Shown: positions 26,834 through 35,977 of the stretch, one piece after another
Layout: every line of letters starts with the position of its first letter
How positions within the stretch are numbered: position 1 is the first letter of the stretch
Assembly (NCBI RefSeq): GCF_900129275.1
Contig: NZ_FQUX01000002.1
Span: 189,795-253,794 of the forward strand
Direction: 5' to 3'
Length of the DNA: 64,000 bases
Source: Arenibacter palladensis
GTDB lineage: Bacteria; Bacteroidota; Bacteroidia; Flavobacteriales; Flavobacteriaceae
Notes under the pieces: generated by a model
What the model was told of the DNA's origin: nothing
The model's input: the letters and a program-made list of their open reading frames with translations, nothing else
The model's database searches: none
Made by a program: the position numbers and the translations under genes

Positions 26834-27790
26834 ATGGGTAGAGATACGGTAAATCGATTTGATCGTATAGTGGCGATCTTGGTGCAGTTACAATCCAAGC
26901 GTATTGTAAAGGCGCAAGAGTTGGCAGACCGATTTGAGGTAAGTTTACGAACTATCTATAGGGATATTAGAACCCTGGAAGCCTCTGGTGTCCCCATTAT
27001 AAGTGAAGCGGGCGTTGGCTATTCCATTATGGAAGGCTATCGGCTACCACCGGTCATGTTTACCCGTGAGGAAGCAGGCAGCTTTGTGGCTGCTGAAAAA
27101 CTAATGCAGAAGTTTGTGGACAAGTCCCTTGGCAGCTATCATCAATCTGCAATGTTCAAACTAAAGTCGATTTTAAGGGGAAGTGAAAAAGACTGGATTT
27201 CTGCCCTGGAGTCCCAAATATCCGTGGACCCATCACAACAGTTGTTCAATGAAGACCTGCCCAATGCACTTGAAATACTTTTTGAAAGTATTGCCGAAAA
27301 AAAACAGGTATACTTAAAGTATCACTCCATGCAGAGCGAGCACCCTTCAGATAGGCATATTGAACCAGTAGGTTTATTCCATGAAAACAATTTTTGGTAT
27401 GTTCTGGGATATTGTCATTATAGAAATGATTATCGACAATTTAGAACGGACAGGATGTTGGGCATTGCAAGAACCCCTCTTTCCTTCATTAAAGATCATG
27501 GAAGTTTGGATGAGCATTTAAGTAAAGATCAGAATGTTCAAAAAACCAAGGTAAGAATATTGGTGGATAAAAATATCGCCAGATTTATTAATGGCGATAG
27601 GAAACACTACGGCTTTATTTCCGAAAAGGTGAGGGGCAACCAAGTGGAAATGACATTTATGACTTCGAATGTAGAACATGGATTCCCTAGGTGGTATCTC
27701 ATGTTTGGAGATTATGCCGAGATTATAGAGCCCGAAATTCTAAAGCATCGTGTTAGGGCTATCTTGGAAAAAACGGTTTCCAAACTTTAA
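26834..27790 (+). CDS. HTH/WYL-domain transcriptional regulator (YafY type)
   Basis: I choose the ATG at 26834 (318 residues), since the 25 codons upstream from 26759 add no family sequence. The N-terminus is a winged helix-turn-helix (VNRFDRIVAILVQLQSKRIV, then LADRFEVSLRTIYRDIRTLE), followed by GVPIISEAGVGYSIMEGYRLPPVMFTREEA, which is diagnostic of the YafY/DeoR-like group, and a WYL domain from about residue 140 with FWYVLGYCHYRNDYRQFR. WYL domains sense small ligands or nucleic acids. It is divergent from the DinB-family gene and probably controls it. Confidence 0.9.
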   Translation: MGRDTVNRFDRIVAILVQLQSKRIVKAQELADRFEVSLRTIYRDIRTLEASGVPIISEAGVGYSIMEGYRLPPVMFTREEAGSFVAAEKLMQKFVDKSLGSYHQSAMFKLKSILRGSEKDWISALESQISVDPSQQLFNEDLPNALEILFESIAEKKQVYLKYHSMQSEHPSDRHIEPVGLFHENNFWYVLGYCHYRNDYRQFRTDRMLGIARTPLSFIKDHGSLDEHLSKDQNVQKTKVRILVDKNIARFINGDRKHYGFISEKVRGNQVEMTFMTSNVEHGFPRWYLMFGDYAEIIEPEILKHRVRAILEKTVSKL

Positions 27791-27869
27791 GAAGTTTCTG
27801 AATTGTATGGGTAAGGCTGTATACTTTTCTAATAAATTATAATGGTCGGGGGCTGAACGGCCACTTGGC

Positions 27870-28889
27870 CTATAATGCAAAGCCCGTTTTTTCGGATAGA
27901 ATACTTTTAAGTTCTTCTGTAGTGGAAGCATCTATATTGTTCAATGCCTTTACTTTACAAAGTTTCTCCACCATTTCCTTACCGGCCATCGTATTGGAGG
28001 CAATCCCCGTTACTATATCAGGTTTCAGGTCAAAAGCCTTCATTAGTCCATAATCGGCGTAGGGATCGGAGGCCGCTAATATGATACATTTAATTTGCTC
28101 CCTAATGGCATCTATAGCAATATCCCCATTGTAAGGCTCCAAGGGTGAAGCTCCAATCTCAACAATGGCTACATCTGCCATTTGATGTTCCATTTTACTC
28201 AACAGCTGCTGCAATTTATTCTTAAAGGCATCCTTGGGATAGATGGAAGAGGGTAGGCCTACGTCAACAAAATCCATCACTGCATCTGCACCTACATCCT
28301 TAATCGCCAATATATCCTTATAACGTCCGGCTCCAGTTAGTTTTGCACCAACTACTTTGTGGCCTGCCGCTTTAAACAGATTGGTAACAATTCGGGCAGA
28401 GGTAGTCTTTCCAGCAGACATAGAAGTACCTACAAAAAGAACGACCGGGGTAGTAAAAGGAATATTTAAAGAAGGCTTAACAAAATCCTGCATGTTTAAC
28501 GCCTTATCGTTCCTATGGGTGTGACCTATATATTCCAACTCCATCATATTGGGCATAAAAGCAGATTTGGAGGTCAATTTACCAAGGAGTCCTGCCCCTG
28601 TAAGTACATTCATTTTAAGGTCTTCCCCAACTTTTCGCCAGGTACCGGTAGCTTCTAGTGTTGCATAGCGTTCGCCCAAGGCACCAACTATTGACTCTCC
28701 TCCGATTACACCTCGCATCCTTCCATTGGAAAGCTCCAGAAGTAGGGAGCTACTTCCAGGGTCCAAAATCTTGCAGACCACATAATCGCCAGTCTGCCAT
28801 TGATCCCTAGGCATTAGTATTACATTAAAATCTTTTTCCTCCAAATCGGAAATCCGGGTAAGGGAAGTATATATAAATAGATTTTTCAT
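27870..28889 (-). CDS. DUF1611 P-loop protein (DgcN-like)
   Basis: The 339-residue product has an N-terminal Rossmann-like half and, near residue 153, the P-loop GTSMSAGKTTSA that defines DUF1611. A VVGAKLTGAGRYKD segment and AIVEIGASPLEPYNGD near residue 240 complete the nucleotide site. One characterised DUF1611 protein, DgcN, is a D-glutamate N-acetyltransferase acting before an enolase-superfamily enzyme DgcA. Here the partner is instead an M20 peptidase 2 bp upstream, plus a flavin reductase, so the substrate may be a different N-acyl or peptide compound. Function in this operon is inference. Confidence 0.8.
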   Translation of the reverse strand: MKNLFIYTSLTRISDLEEKDFNVILMPRDQWQTGDYVVCKILDPGSSSLLLELSNGRMRGVIGGESIVGALGERYATLEATGTWRKVGEDLKMNVLTGAGLLGKLTSKSAFMPNMMELEYIGHTHRNDKALNMQDFVKPSLNIPFTTPVVLFVGTSMSAGKTTSARIVTNLFKAAGHKVVGAKLTGAGRYKDILAIKDVGADAVMDFVDVGLPSSIYPKDAFKNKLQQLLSKMEHQMADVAIVEIGASPLEPYNGDIAIDAIREQIKCIILAASDPYADYGLMKAFDLKPDIVTGIASNTMAGKEMVEKLCKVKALNNIDASTTEELKSILSEKTGFAL

Positions 28890-28891
28890 GC

Positions 28892-30064
28892 TTATCTGTT
28901 TAATGGTTCTGTCAGGAGCAATAGCGTCAATAAAGACGTGCGTTCAATTAACTTGTTTTCAAAAACATACTCATGAGGGGCATGAGCACCGTCTCCCGGG
29001 GTTCCAAGCCCATCCAAGGTAGCAGTGAAAATACTGGTAGTATTGGCATCGGAGCCTCCTCCAGAGGTAGCTTGCTCCAAATGAACCCCTAGCACCTTCC
29101 CGTGTTGTTCTGCTATTTTCCATAGCTCCTGATTACGTGGCGTCTTTTCCATGGGAGGGCGTCCTATACCACCTTCAATGGTCAACTGTACATTTGGCAA
29201 GAAGGGTTTCAATCCCTTTATTTTATTGGTAATCAGTTCTCCATCGGCCTCGTTTAAAACGCGGACATCCACCACTGCTTTACTTTCTGGGGCTACTACG
29301 TTGGGCGATATACCACCTTCGATCATACCTACATTAACGGTGATGCCTTTTTCGAAATCGTTCATCGCATATAATTGCTGTACCTGATGGGACAGCTCCA
29401 CTATGGCGTTGATCCCCTTTTCCGGATCCAAGCCTGCATGTGCCGCTTTTCCAGTAACGGTCAAGGTAAAGCGACCCAAACCCTTCCTTGCAGTCTTTAG
29501 TTTTCCATCCAGGCCAAGTGGTGGCTCCAGCACATAGGCACGGTTTGAGATTTTCGCCAATCTTTTAATGGCATTGGTAGATTCCCTACTTCCTATTTCC
29601 TCGTCCGAATTTATTAGTATGATCGGCGTTACTAGTAAGGGAGCCTCCGGTATAGCTTTGAGAGCCAATAAGGCAAAATATAATTGGGTAAGACCGGCCT
29701 TCATGTCATATATACCAGGCCCTTTTAACATACCATTTTCGTAAGATATGGGCATATCCTTTATTGTATCCGTTGGCCAAACTGTATCGCAATGTCCTAT
29801 TATCAGCTGTACTGGTAGACTTTTATTCCTGACTTTGGGTCTTGCATAAAGATAACCCCCAGTATTCTTGCCTGGAACTAGAATAACATGGTAGCCAATA
29901 ACTTCAAATTTGGTTTTTAAAAAATCGAGGATTATATGTTGCTTTTCTTTTTCTCTGGAAGGCGATTCCAAAGCAACCAAATCCCTTAGAAACTGAATTA
30001 TCTGGTCATGATGGGCCTCTAAGTATTTCCTTATTTGGATCGCTATTTCTTTTTGCGCTATCAT
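28892..30064 (-). CDS. M20 metallopeptidase, carboxypeptidase G2-like
   Basis: The 390-residue enzyme has the two-zinc M20 ligands in order: GHCDTVWP near residue 90, GPGIYDMKAG near residue 115 (bridging Asp), the catalytic Glu in INSDEEIGS near residue 152 and a late His in GDGAHAPHEYVF near residue 365. GKAAHAG in the lid domain is typical. It should hydrolyse an N-acyl or dipeptide bond releasing glutamate or a similar amino acid. No signal peptide, so cytoplasmic. Its start overlaps the stop of the flavin reductase gene by 4 bp and its stop is 2 bp from the DUF1611 gene, making a tight three-gene operon. Confidence 0.9.
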   Translation of the reverse strand: MIAQKEIAIQIRKYLEAHHDQIIQFLRDLVALESPSREKEKQHIILDFLKTKFEVIGYHVILVPGKNTGGYLYARPKVRNKSLPVQLIIGHCDTVWPTDTIKDMPISYENGMLKGPGIYDMKAGLTQLYFALLALKAIPEAPLLVTPIILINSDEEIGSRESTNAIKRLAKISNRAYVLEPPLGLDGKLKTARKGLGRFTLTVTGKAAHAGLDPEKGINAIVELSHQVQQLYAMNDFEKGITVNVGMIEGGISPNVVAPESKAVVDVRVLNEADGELITNKIKGLKPFLPNVQLTIEGGIGRPPMEKTPRNQELWKIAEQHGKVLGVHLEQATSGGGSDANTTSIFTATLDGLGTPGDGAHAPHEYVFENKLIERTSLLTLLLLTEPLNR

Positions 30065-30672
30065 TTTTTAAAACCTTTGGGGAATGGAAAATTATAGGTC
30101 TGGTCAATAGAGGCGAACCTTCCGGGCGGTAAGTACGCTAATAAGGGAAATTCATTGATTTGTTGTTGTTCATCCATTTCGGAAACCCTTAAATAGTCTT
30201 TATGCACAAAGGCAGTCTTGATTTTCCCTGTTATAAAACTATGGTCATCAAACCCATCAATTATTTTGAACAACTGGCATTCCATATATAAATAGGAATC
30301 CTTAATAAACAGGGCATCTATGGTGGTAGTCTTAACTGTTGGCAACGATCCGATAATTTGAACCGATTTTTCCAAGTCCGGGTTTCGTGGTGAAGCACCT
30401 AATGATGCCAACAAAACTTGATCGGGTATAGGAAAGCTTATAGAAAATTCCTTGGTTTCCTTTACATTGTGATAGGTGGAATGATTTGGGGTGCACAGAA
30501 AACCAAAATAATTGGACGGTCCCAAAGGTGTTGCCATATGTTTGGGTGCCATGTCATAACCATCACCTTCCTTGGTACCTACAATAATTAAGGGAGCAAC
30601 CGTAAAGAAATGATCCCAAATAGGCCTATTGGTCGATATTTGCACGTAATTATCCTGTAACTGCTTTTCCAT
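30061..30672 (-). CDS. Flavin reductase-like FMN-binding protein
   Basis: The 203-residue protein carries a flavin reductase/HpaC-like split barrel: VAPLIIVGTKEGDGYDMAPKH near residue 26, then FGFLCTPNHSTYHNVKETKEFSIS near residue 57. These proteins bind FMN and act as NAD(P)H-flavin reductases or flavin oxidoreductases in the cytoplasm. It is the first gene of the operon with the M20 peptidase and the DUF1611 protein, and overlaps the former by 4 bp. What redox step would be needed in a peptide or acyl-amino-acid pathway is unclear. Confidence 0.83.
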   Translation of the reverse strand: MEKQLQDNYVQISTNRPIWDHFFTVAPLIIVGTKEGDGYDMAPKHMATPLGPSNYFGFLCTPNHSTYHNVKETKEFSISFPIPDQVLLASLGASPRNPDLEKSVQIIGSLPTVKTTTIDALFIKDSYLYMECQLFKIIDGFDDHSFITGKIKTAFVHKDYLRVSEMDEQQQINEFPLLAYLPPGRFASIDQTYNFPFPKGFKK

Positions 30673-30870
30673 GTTAAAACGCTAGGTTCTAACCAAATTT
30701 ACAAAGGACAGTGCAAAATTCAACTGACATTGGTGATAAGGACAGCCCTTAAACAATACCTTTAAGGTATGGGACAGGTCCTAAGGTGGTCTCCCAACAT
30801 CGATAGGAAATGCCGTTGGAATAGGGGTATAACCAATATCGTATAATTAAATTCACATCATATAGATATA

Positions 30871-30893
30871 GCGGAAAGGGGAGACCTTTCCGC
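30871..30893 (-). terminator. Hairpin at the end of the ppsA operon
   Basis: GCGGAAAGG (30871-30879) pairs perfectly with CCTTTCCGC (30885-30893) around a 5-nt loop. It lies 18 bp past the stop of the small gene. The T-run on the minus strand is interrupted (TATATC), so it may be a weak terminator or an mRNA-end stabiliser. Confidence 0.65.
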
Positions 30894-30910
30894 CAATTAT
30901 CATATCAGCT

Positions 30911-31066
30911 TTAGGGCCTAATTATCTTATCATAGGCCATCTGGTATAGATCTGTTAATTCCTTATCCGGATTCTTCTGACGGATCTTTTCCAAAAAGGC
31001 CAATAATTCTTCTCTTTTGTTGTGTTTGTGGGCATCGAAAAGGATATCTTCTATAGTATTGCTCAT
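30911..31066 (-). CDS. 51-residue protein downstream of PEP synthase
   Basis: Reading the minus strand from the ATG at 31064-31066 gives MSNTIEDILFDAHKHNKREE followed by a basic, helical tail ending DKIIRP, 51 residues in all, with stop TAA at 30911-30913. It begins only 3 bp after the PEP synthase stop and is followed by a hairpin, so it is probably translated from the same mRNA. The sequence is charged, likely helical, and has no membrane segment or metal motif. I do not recognise a family. A regulator or stabiliser of PEP synthase is possible but unsupported. Confidence 0.65.
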   Translation of the reverse strand: MSNTIEDILFDAHKHNKREELLAFLEKIRQKNPDKELTDLYQMAYDKIIRP

Positions 31067-31069
31067 AAT

Positions 31070-33499
31070 CTAGTTTTCTATTTCTTGAATTACTTTTAAT
31101 GTTTTTAGCATGGAATCGGGGGTTACGGAAATGGTATCTATACCTTCCTCGATTAGGAATTTGGAGAAATCCGGAAAATCCGAAGGTCCCTGACCACATA
31201 TTCCCACCTTGGTCTTATGTTTTTTGGCCGAGGAGATCAAGGTTTTGATCATCCCTTTTACCGCACAATTACGCTCGTCGTACAAATGGGCCACCAAGCT
31301 GGAATCCCTATCCAAGCCAAGGACCAATTGGGTAAGATCATTGGATCCGATAGAAAAACCGTCTATCATAGGTGCAAACTCATCGGCCAAAATTACATTG
31401 GAAGGCAATTCTGCCATCAAATAAATTTCCAACCCTCTTTCACCCCTCTTAAGTCCATGGTCTTCCATGATCTTCAATACTTTGGTTAATTCTTGGGGAG
31501 TCCTACAAAATGGGATCATGATGGTAATGTTTTCCAGGCCAAATTCATCCCTTACTTTTTTCAGGGCTTTACATTCCATTACAAAGGCCTCCCTAAAAGC
31601 TTCCGAATAATAACGCGAAGCTCCCCTCCAACCGATCATTGGATTTTCTTCCCGAGGTTCAAAATGATTCCCTCCCAAAAGGTTGAAATATTCGTTGGTC
31701 TTGAAGTCGGACAATCTGGTAATAACTCGATTAGGGTAAAACGCAGCCCCGATCTTACCGATGCCCTGTGCCAGTTTATTGATAAAAAAGGCCTCCTCGG
31801 ATTCATATCCCTTGATCAATTCGGCAATGGCCACGGAAAGGGCAGGATCGTTCAAGGTCTTATGCTTCAACAAAGCCAAAGGGTGCACTTTTATATAATT
31901 GTTGATGATAAACTCTTCCCTGGCCAGACCAACTCCGGCATTTGGGATTTTCCTATACTGAAAGGCCAGTTCCGGCGAACCTATATTCATTAGGACAGGG
32001 GTTTTGGTCTTCGGAAATTCCGTGTATGCGGTTTCGTGGAGCTTGTATTTTATTTTTCCTTGGTACACCTTGCCAACATTGCCTTCTGCACATGAAACTG
32101 TAATATCCTGACCGTTCTCTAATAGGGTAGTGGCATGGGCAGCACCCACAATGGCAGGGACGCCAATTTCACGAGCTACAATAGCGGCATGACAGGTTCT
32201 ACCCCCCTTTTCGGTAATGATGGCCGATGCCTTTTTCATGAGTGGCTCCCAATCCGGATCTGTCATTTCCGTAACCAGCACATCGCCTTCCTTAAAATCT
32301 ATTTCATCGGCACTGCCATCCCTACCATCCAAGGTAAAAATGCGATATACCTTCCCGTTTCCGATCTTGTCTCCCACAGCCACCCCTTCCAGAATAAGTT
32401 TATCCGCCAATTGATCCTCATCTTCAATTTCATATTCTTTTATACTTTCTGTCTGTTCCTGGGAATGGATCGTCTCCGGCCGGGCCTGAACAATATACAG
32501 TTCATTGGAAAGTCCGTCTATGGCCCATTCTATATCCATAGGGCACCAGGAGCCTCTTACAGAACTGTAATAATTTTCAATTTTCTGTACCCATTGGGCA
32601 AGTTGGATTATTTGTGGATCCTTTAAACAAAAGGAATCTTGTATCTTTTGATCTACAGGTACCTGTTTTACAGTTTCAAACGGTTTGTTGCCATACACCA
32701 TTTTATGTGTTTTCTTGCCTAGTTTTTTATCTATAATGGCATTAAACCCTTGTTCCAAGGTAGGTTTGAATACTATAAATTCGTCAGGAGAAATTTCCCC
32801 GCCCACAACAAGTTCCCCCAATCCATATGCACCGTTGATCAGGACCACATCCTTGAACCCACTTTCTGTATCCAAGGAAAAAGCTACTCCTGAAGAACCT
32901 AGATCGGAACGTACCATTTTTTGAACACAGACCGATAGTTTAATTGTAAAATGGTCAAAGTTCCTTGAAGAACGATAAGAAATGGCCCTGTCCGTATACA
33001 GGGAGGCAAAACAGCTTCTAATGGCCGTTAATAGCATTTCCCCACCGCGAATATTCAAATAAGTGGATTGTTGCCCCGCAAAGGAAGCGTCCGGCAGATC
33101 CTCGGCCGTTGCGGAAGAGCGCACAGCAACATCGGTGGCGTCCTGACTGTATTCTTCGGATAGGACGTAATAGTATTCCAGTATTGCCTTTTCTACGGAT
33201 ACAGGGAATTTTCCGTTGGAAATCAATTTCCGAATATTGGAACCGGTTTTACGTAATTGAATAATGTCAGTCGTATCCAATCCCTCCAAGGCCGCACTAA
33301 TCTTTTCCTTTAAATGGTTCTCCTCTATAAACGCATCATAGGCGTCCACGGTAACGGCAAAACCATTGGGCACTTTAATGTTTTGGGAGGTGAGGTTTTG
33401 GATCATTTCACCAAGGGAAGCATTCTTGCCCCCAACTCTTGGCAGATCTTCCATTCCAACTTCGCTTAATTTTTGGATGCACTCTTTTTTATTTTTCAT
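31070..33499 (-). CDS. ppsA: Phosphoenolpyruvate synthase
   Basis: I place the start at the ATG at 33497-33499 (809 residues, normal for the family) because the further 27 upstream codons are rich in random hydrophobic residues. The enzyme converts pyruvate, ATP and water to PEP, AMP and phosphate for gluconeogenesis. The ATP-grasp N-terminal domain starts VGGKNASLGEMI near residue 22 and shows RSSATAEDLPDASFAGQQ near residue 123. The phosphohistidine swivel domain has GGRTCHAAIVAREIG (catalytic His) near residue 425, and the PEP-binding barrel ends with GICGQGPSD near residue 760. The 51-residue gene follows in the same operon. Confidence 0.95.
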   Translation of the reverse strand: MKNKKECIQKLSEVGMEDLPRVGGKNASLGEMIQNLTSQNIKVPNGFAVTVDAYDAFIEENHLKEKISAALEGLDTTDIIQLRKTGSNIRKLISNGKFPVSVEKAILEYYYVLSEEYSQDATDVAVRSSATAEDLPDASFAGQQSTYLNIRGGEMLLTAIRSCFASLYTDRAISYRSSRNFDHFTIKLSVCVQKMVRSDLGSSGVAFSLDTESGFKDVVLINGAYGLGELVVGGEISPDEFIVFKPTLEQGFNAIIDKKLGKKTHKMVYGNKPFETVKQVPVDQKIQDSFCLKDPQIIQLAQWVQKIENYYSSVRGSWCPMDIEWAIDGLSNELYIVQARPETIHSQEQTESIKEYEIEDEDQLADKLILEGVAVGDKIGNGKVYRIFTLDGRDGSADEIDFKEGDVLVTEMTDPDWEPLMKKASAIITEKGGRTCHAAIVAREIGVPAIVGAAHATTLLENGQDITVSCAEGNVGKVYQGKIKYKLHETAYTEFPKTKTPVLMNIGSPELAFQYRKIPNAGVGLAREEFIINNYIKVHPLALLKHKTLNDPALSVAIAELIKGYESEEAFFINKLAQGIGKIGAAFYPNRVITRLSDFKTNEYFNLLGGNHFEPREENPMIGWRGASRYYSEAFREAFVMECKALKKVRDEFGLENITIMIPFCRTPQELTKVLKIMEDHGLKRGERGLEIYLMAELPSNVILADEFAPMIDGFSIGSNDLTQLVLGLDRDSSLVAHLYDERNCAVKGMIKTLISSAKKHKTKVGICGQGPSDFPDFSKFLIEEGIDTISVTPDSMLKTLKVIQEIEN

Positions 33500-33940
33500 G
33501 GCACTAGTCTGGTTAGTGATTTTACGCAATCGTTTTCGTAGATTGACAAAAAAAATTATTACAGTACAAAATTTCATCAATTATGGGACCTTCACAACCA
33601 ATTTTCAATCAAATAACAATACTTTTTGTGCTCATATATTAAATCATTTATAAATATTGAAATTTTAGTACTAATAAGTATTGCTCATGTACGCGTTTTT
33701 TGACCCTAGTCAAAATGGATGTCAACAAACATAACTAGGTTTTGGAATTAGGTAAAATGGATGAGGTAAGAATAGGATCGATTTTAAAATCAATCTCTAA
33801 ATTTCTACATGCTTAAAATGGAGACCTACTGTATTATGCAAAAAAATACCTAGTCAAATGCCTTCTTATTGAAATTAGAATAGATATTTTTCAAGTAATT
33901 TCGGATCCAACAAGGAGGGTTATACTGGTATAATCAACAA
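33500..33940. other. Gene-free stretch upstream of ppsA
   Basis: This region of 441 bp contains the ppsA promoter and, towards its right end, sequence grading into the decayed ArsR-like frame. I see no gene. AACGATTGCG near 33525 (minus strand) could be part of an operator, but no repeat of it is present. Confidence 0.35.
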
Positions 33941-34105
33941 GGCCGAGAGGTCTATTATCAATTGAAAATTGACAATATGAAAGAAGTCGATATATGGTTG
34001 GAGCAATTCCAAAAAATTAGGAAGATCGTTTCGACCCATGGGATACTTTACTATCAACTTTTAAAAACAAGAAAAATGAATAGTAAACTATTTTTTGATT
34101 TTTAA
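33941..34105 (+). pseudogene. C-terminal remnant of an ArsR-family regulator
   Basis: The plus-strand frame from 33941 reads GREVYYQLKIDNMKEVDIWL, then EQFQKIRKIV, and stops at 34103-34105. This matches the wing and final helix of ArsR-family repressors, where GRxxYY, L..V..WL and FW.RFD are typical. The helix-turn-helix part is missing upstream: the frame only reads through about 12 further codons with no family match. The usual WE-RF residues after QKI are altered. It is a decayed gene, immediately followed by an AHSA1-like remnant, its normal operon partner. Confidence 0.6.
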
Positions 34106-34114
34106 GTAAATAAG

Positions 34115-34300
34115 GTAAATAAAACCATTCATGTAAAAAGCGAATTTGATGCAAACCTGGAATGGATTTGGCAAGCCTGGACAACTCCCAAATTGTTGGA
34201 CAAGTGGTGGGCCCCGAAAACCTATATAAACAAAATTCTTGGAATTTAAAGAAGGGGAACCAAGTATAAAGGAGCCACCAATGCTGATGTTAGGGAATTA
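34115..34300 (+). pseudogene. Frameshifted AHSA1/SRPBCC-domain remnant
   Basis: The frame from 34115 reads VNKTIHVKSEFDANLEWIWQ and AWTTPKLLDKWWAPKTY, the typical start of AHSA1-type (activator of Hsp90 homologue, SRPBCC fold) proteins, then stops at 34248. In the neighbouring frame KFLEFKEGE continues the family pattern, so one frameshift separates the two, and the rest (about 80 residues) is missing. AHSA1 proteins are commonly encoded next to ArsR regulators, as here; both members of the pair are broken. Confidence 0.6.
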
Positions 34301-34317
34301 AACGCCGAGAGCAATTT

Positions 34318-35010
34318 TTATACGTTGTACAGGGCCTCCATCAATTCATTCTTTTTGTTTCTGCTCAATGGTACCTGTCGTCCTTCCACTTCAATATTTT
34401 TACTATTGAACTTTTCAACTTTTTCCAGATTAACGATATAGGATTTGTGAATCCTTAAGAATTTTTCCTGTGGCAACTGCTTTTCAAAAGATTTCATGGT
34501 AGAAAGAATAACGATATTGCCTTCATTGGTTACCACTTTAATATAGTCGCCAAGAGCTTCTACCCATTTTATATCATTCAGAACAACTTTGCGCTTCTTT
34601 AGGTTGCTTTTTACGAAGATATATTCTTCTTCCGCGCTTACGTTCTGAGTCTGTTCATGTCTGGCCAAGGCTCTTTTTATGGATGCTTCAAAACGGGAGT
34701 AGGAAATTGGCTTGTACAAATAGTCGGTTACGTCGTAATCAAATGCCTTTAGGGCATAATCGGGCTTACCGGTGATCAAAATTACTTGTGGTGGATTTTC
34801 CAAAGATTCCAAAAGATCGAAACCATTAATGATGGGCATTTCTACATCGAGAAAAATAAGGTCTATTTCATTATTTTTAATCCCGTTATTGGCTTCAATG
34901 GCATTGCTGTACTGGGCTACCAATGCAAGGTTGGGATGCTTGTTCACTAATTGGGCTACGGCCATGCGCTGCATAGACGAATCGTCTACAATTATACTTC
35001 TTAATTTCAT
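34318..35010 (-). CDS. LytTR-family response regulator
   Basis: The 230-residue protein has an N-terminal receiver (IIVDDSSMQRMAV near residue 6, phosphoacceptor Asp in LIFLDVEMPIINGFDLL near residue 55, Lys in YLYKPISYSRFEASIKRAL near residue 105) and a C-terminal LytTR DNA-binding domain from about residue 130 (YIFVKSNLKKRKV, FLRIHKSYIVNLEKVE near residue 185). Such regulators act with LytS-type kinases, often in cell-surface control. No kinase gene is adjacent here, so its partner is elsewhere. The last residues are YNV; the gene ends 18 bp from the AHSA1 remnant. Confidence 0.92.
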   Translation of the reverse strand: MKLRSIIVDDSSMQRMAVAQLVNKHPNLALVAQYSNAIEANNGIKNNEIDLIFLDVEMPIINGFDLLESLENPPQVILITGKPDYALKAFDYDVTDYLYKPISYSRFEASIKRALARHEQTQNVSAEEEYIFVKSNLKKRKVVLNDIKWVEALGDYIKVVTNEGNIVILSTMKSFEKQLPQEKFLRIHKSYIVNLEKVEKFNSKNIEVEGRQVPLSRNKKNELMEALYNV

Positions 35011-35383
35011 AACGTGTCTCTCGTGGGTTTAAATCGAGTTGAAAATACTTAAATAGCTACCCAAACCCTCAAAAATGATGTGAACACCACTTTAGATGTT
35101 GTGTAAATGGTGATATTTGTGGTCTAGGCAATTGGTTCTATTTGCTACCTATAAAACGGCCAATTCAGATTCAGGTACGTATTGGCCAAAAACCTTTGGG
35201 GTTCTTATACCATATTTGTTCAATAACAATTTATGAACTAGAAAACATAGGTTAACATCGCCCTTAATCAGTCGCAGAAGGGTAGCAGGGGCTCAAAATC
35301 TCTATGAAGACGTGCAACCAGTCCAATTAATATGTATTGGCCATATTGGGATTAAAAAACAGTTTAAAGTAAAACATAGTCTT
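35011..35383. other. Gene-free stretch between LytTR and YceI genes
   Basis: Divergent intergenic region of 373 bp. A GTG-initiated extension of the next reading frame occurs from 35312 but I judge it untranslated. No hairpin or repeat stands out. Confidence 0.35.
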
Positions 35384-35977
35384 ATGAAGAAATTTATGAA
35401 AGTTGAAAGTGAAGGGATTTTTTTTCAGTGCAAAAACCTGATTTTTCAAGTATCTATCCTGCTACTTTTCCTGAGTAGCAATACCTCCAATGCACAGGTA
35501 TACTCCACCACAGATGGTCACGCCAATTTCCATGCAAAAATGCCACTTAACACCTATATGGGCAAGTCGGACCAATTACAGGGGAGCATCAATTTCGAAA
35601 CTGGAAAAGTTGCATTTAAGCTGTCTGTAAAATCCATTAAGACAGATAAGGACAAACGGGATGAACACATGTACGAGCTGCTGGAGGTGGAAAAAAATCC
35701 CAATGTACTTTTTGATGGGAAACTTATGGATGATTTTAACTTTGATAAAAAGGGTAATCAGACGGTCAAGGTCAGTGGCGATTTCACCCTAGCCGGAACT
35801 ACTAGACAAATAAGCGTTCCTTTAGAATTAGTACTTGTTTCTGAAGGTACAATTCAATTAAAAGCTTCCTGGTCATTGTTAATTACCGACTATGGTTTAG
35901 AGCGCCCAAGCATAGTATTTATACAAGTTAATGACGAACATGACTTAAGTGTGGATGCAGTTCTAAAGGAAAACTAA
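35384..35977 (+). CDS. YceI-family periplasmic protein
   Basis: I start it at the ATG at 35384 (197 residues); the frame extends 24 codons to a GTG but without a better signal peptide. The N-terminus is unusually long before its hydrophobic core (LIFQVSILLLFLSSNTSNAQ), with probable cleavage near residue 38. The mature protein shows YceI lipocalin-like features: STTDGHANFHAKMPLN, SVKSIKTDKDKRDEHMYELL near residue 87 and VSGDFTLAGTTRQISVPLEL near residue 138. YceI proteins bind polyisoprenoid or amphiphilic ligands in the periplasm. No operon partner is seen. Confidence 0.85.
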   Translation: MKKFMKVESEGIFFQCKNLIFQVSILLLFLSSNTSNAQVYSTTDGHANFHAKMPLNTYMGKSDQLQGSINFETGKVAFKLSVKSIKTDKDKRDEHMYELLEVEKNPNVLFDGKLMDDFNFDKKGNQTVKVSGDFTLAGTTRQISVPLELVLVSEGTIQLKASWSLLITDYGLERPSIVFIQVNDEHDLSVDAVLKEN

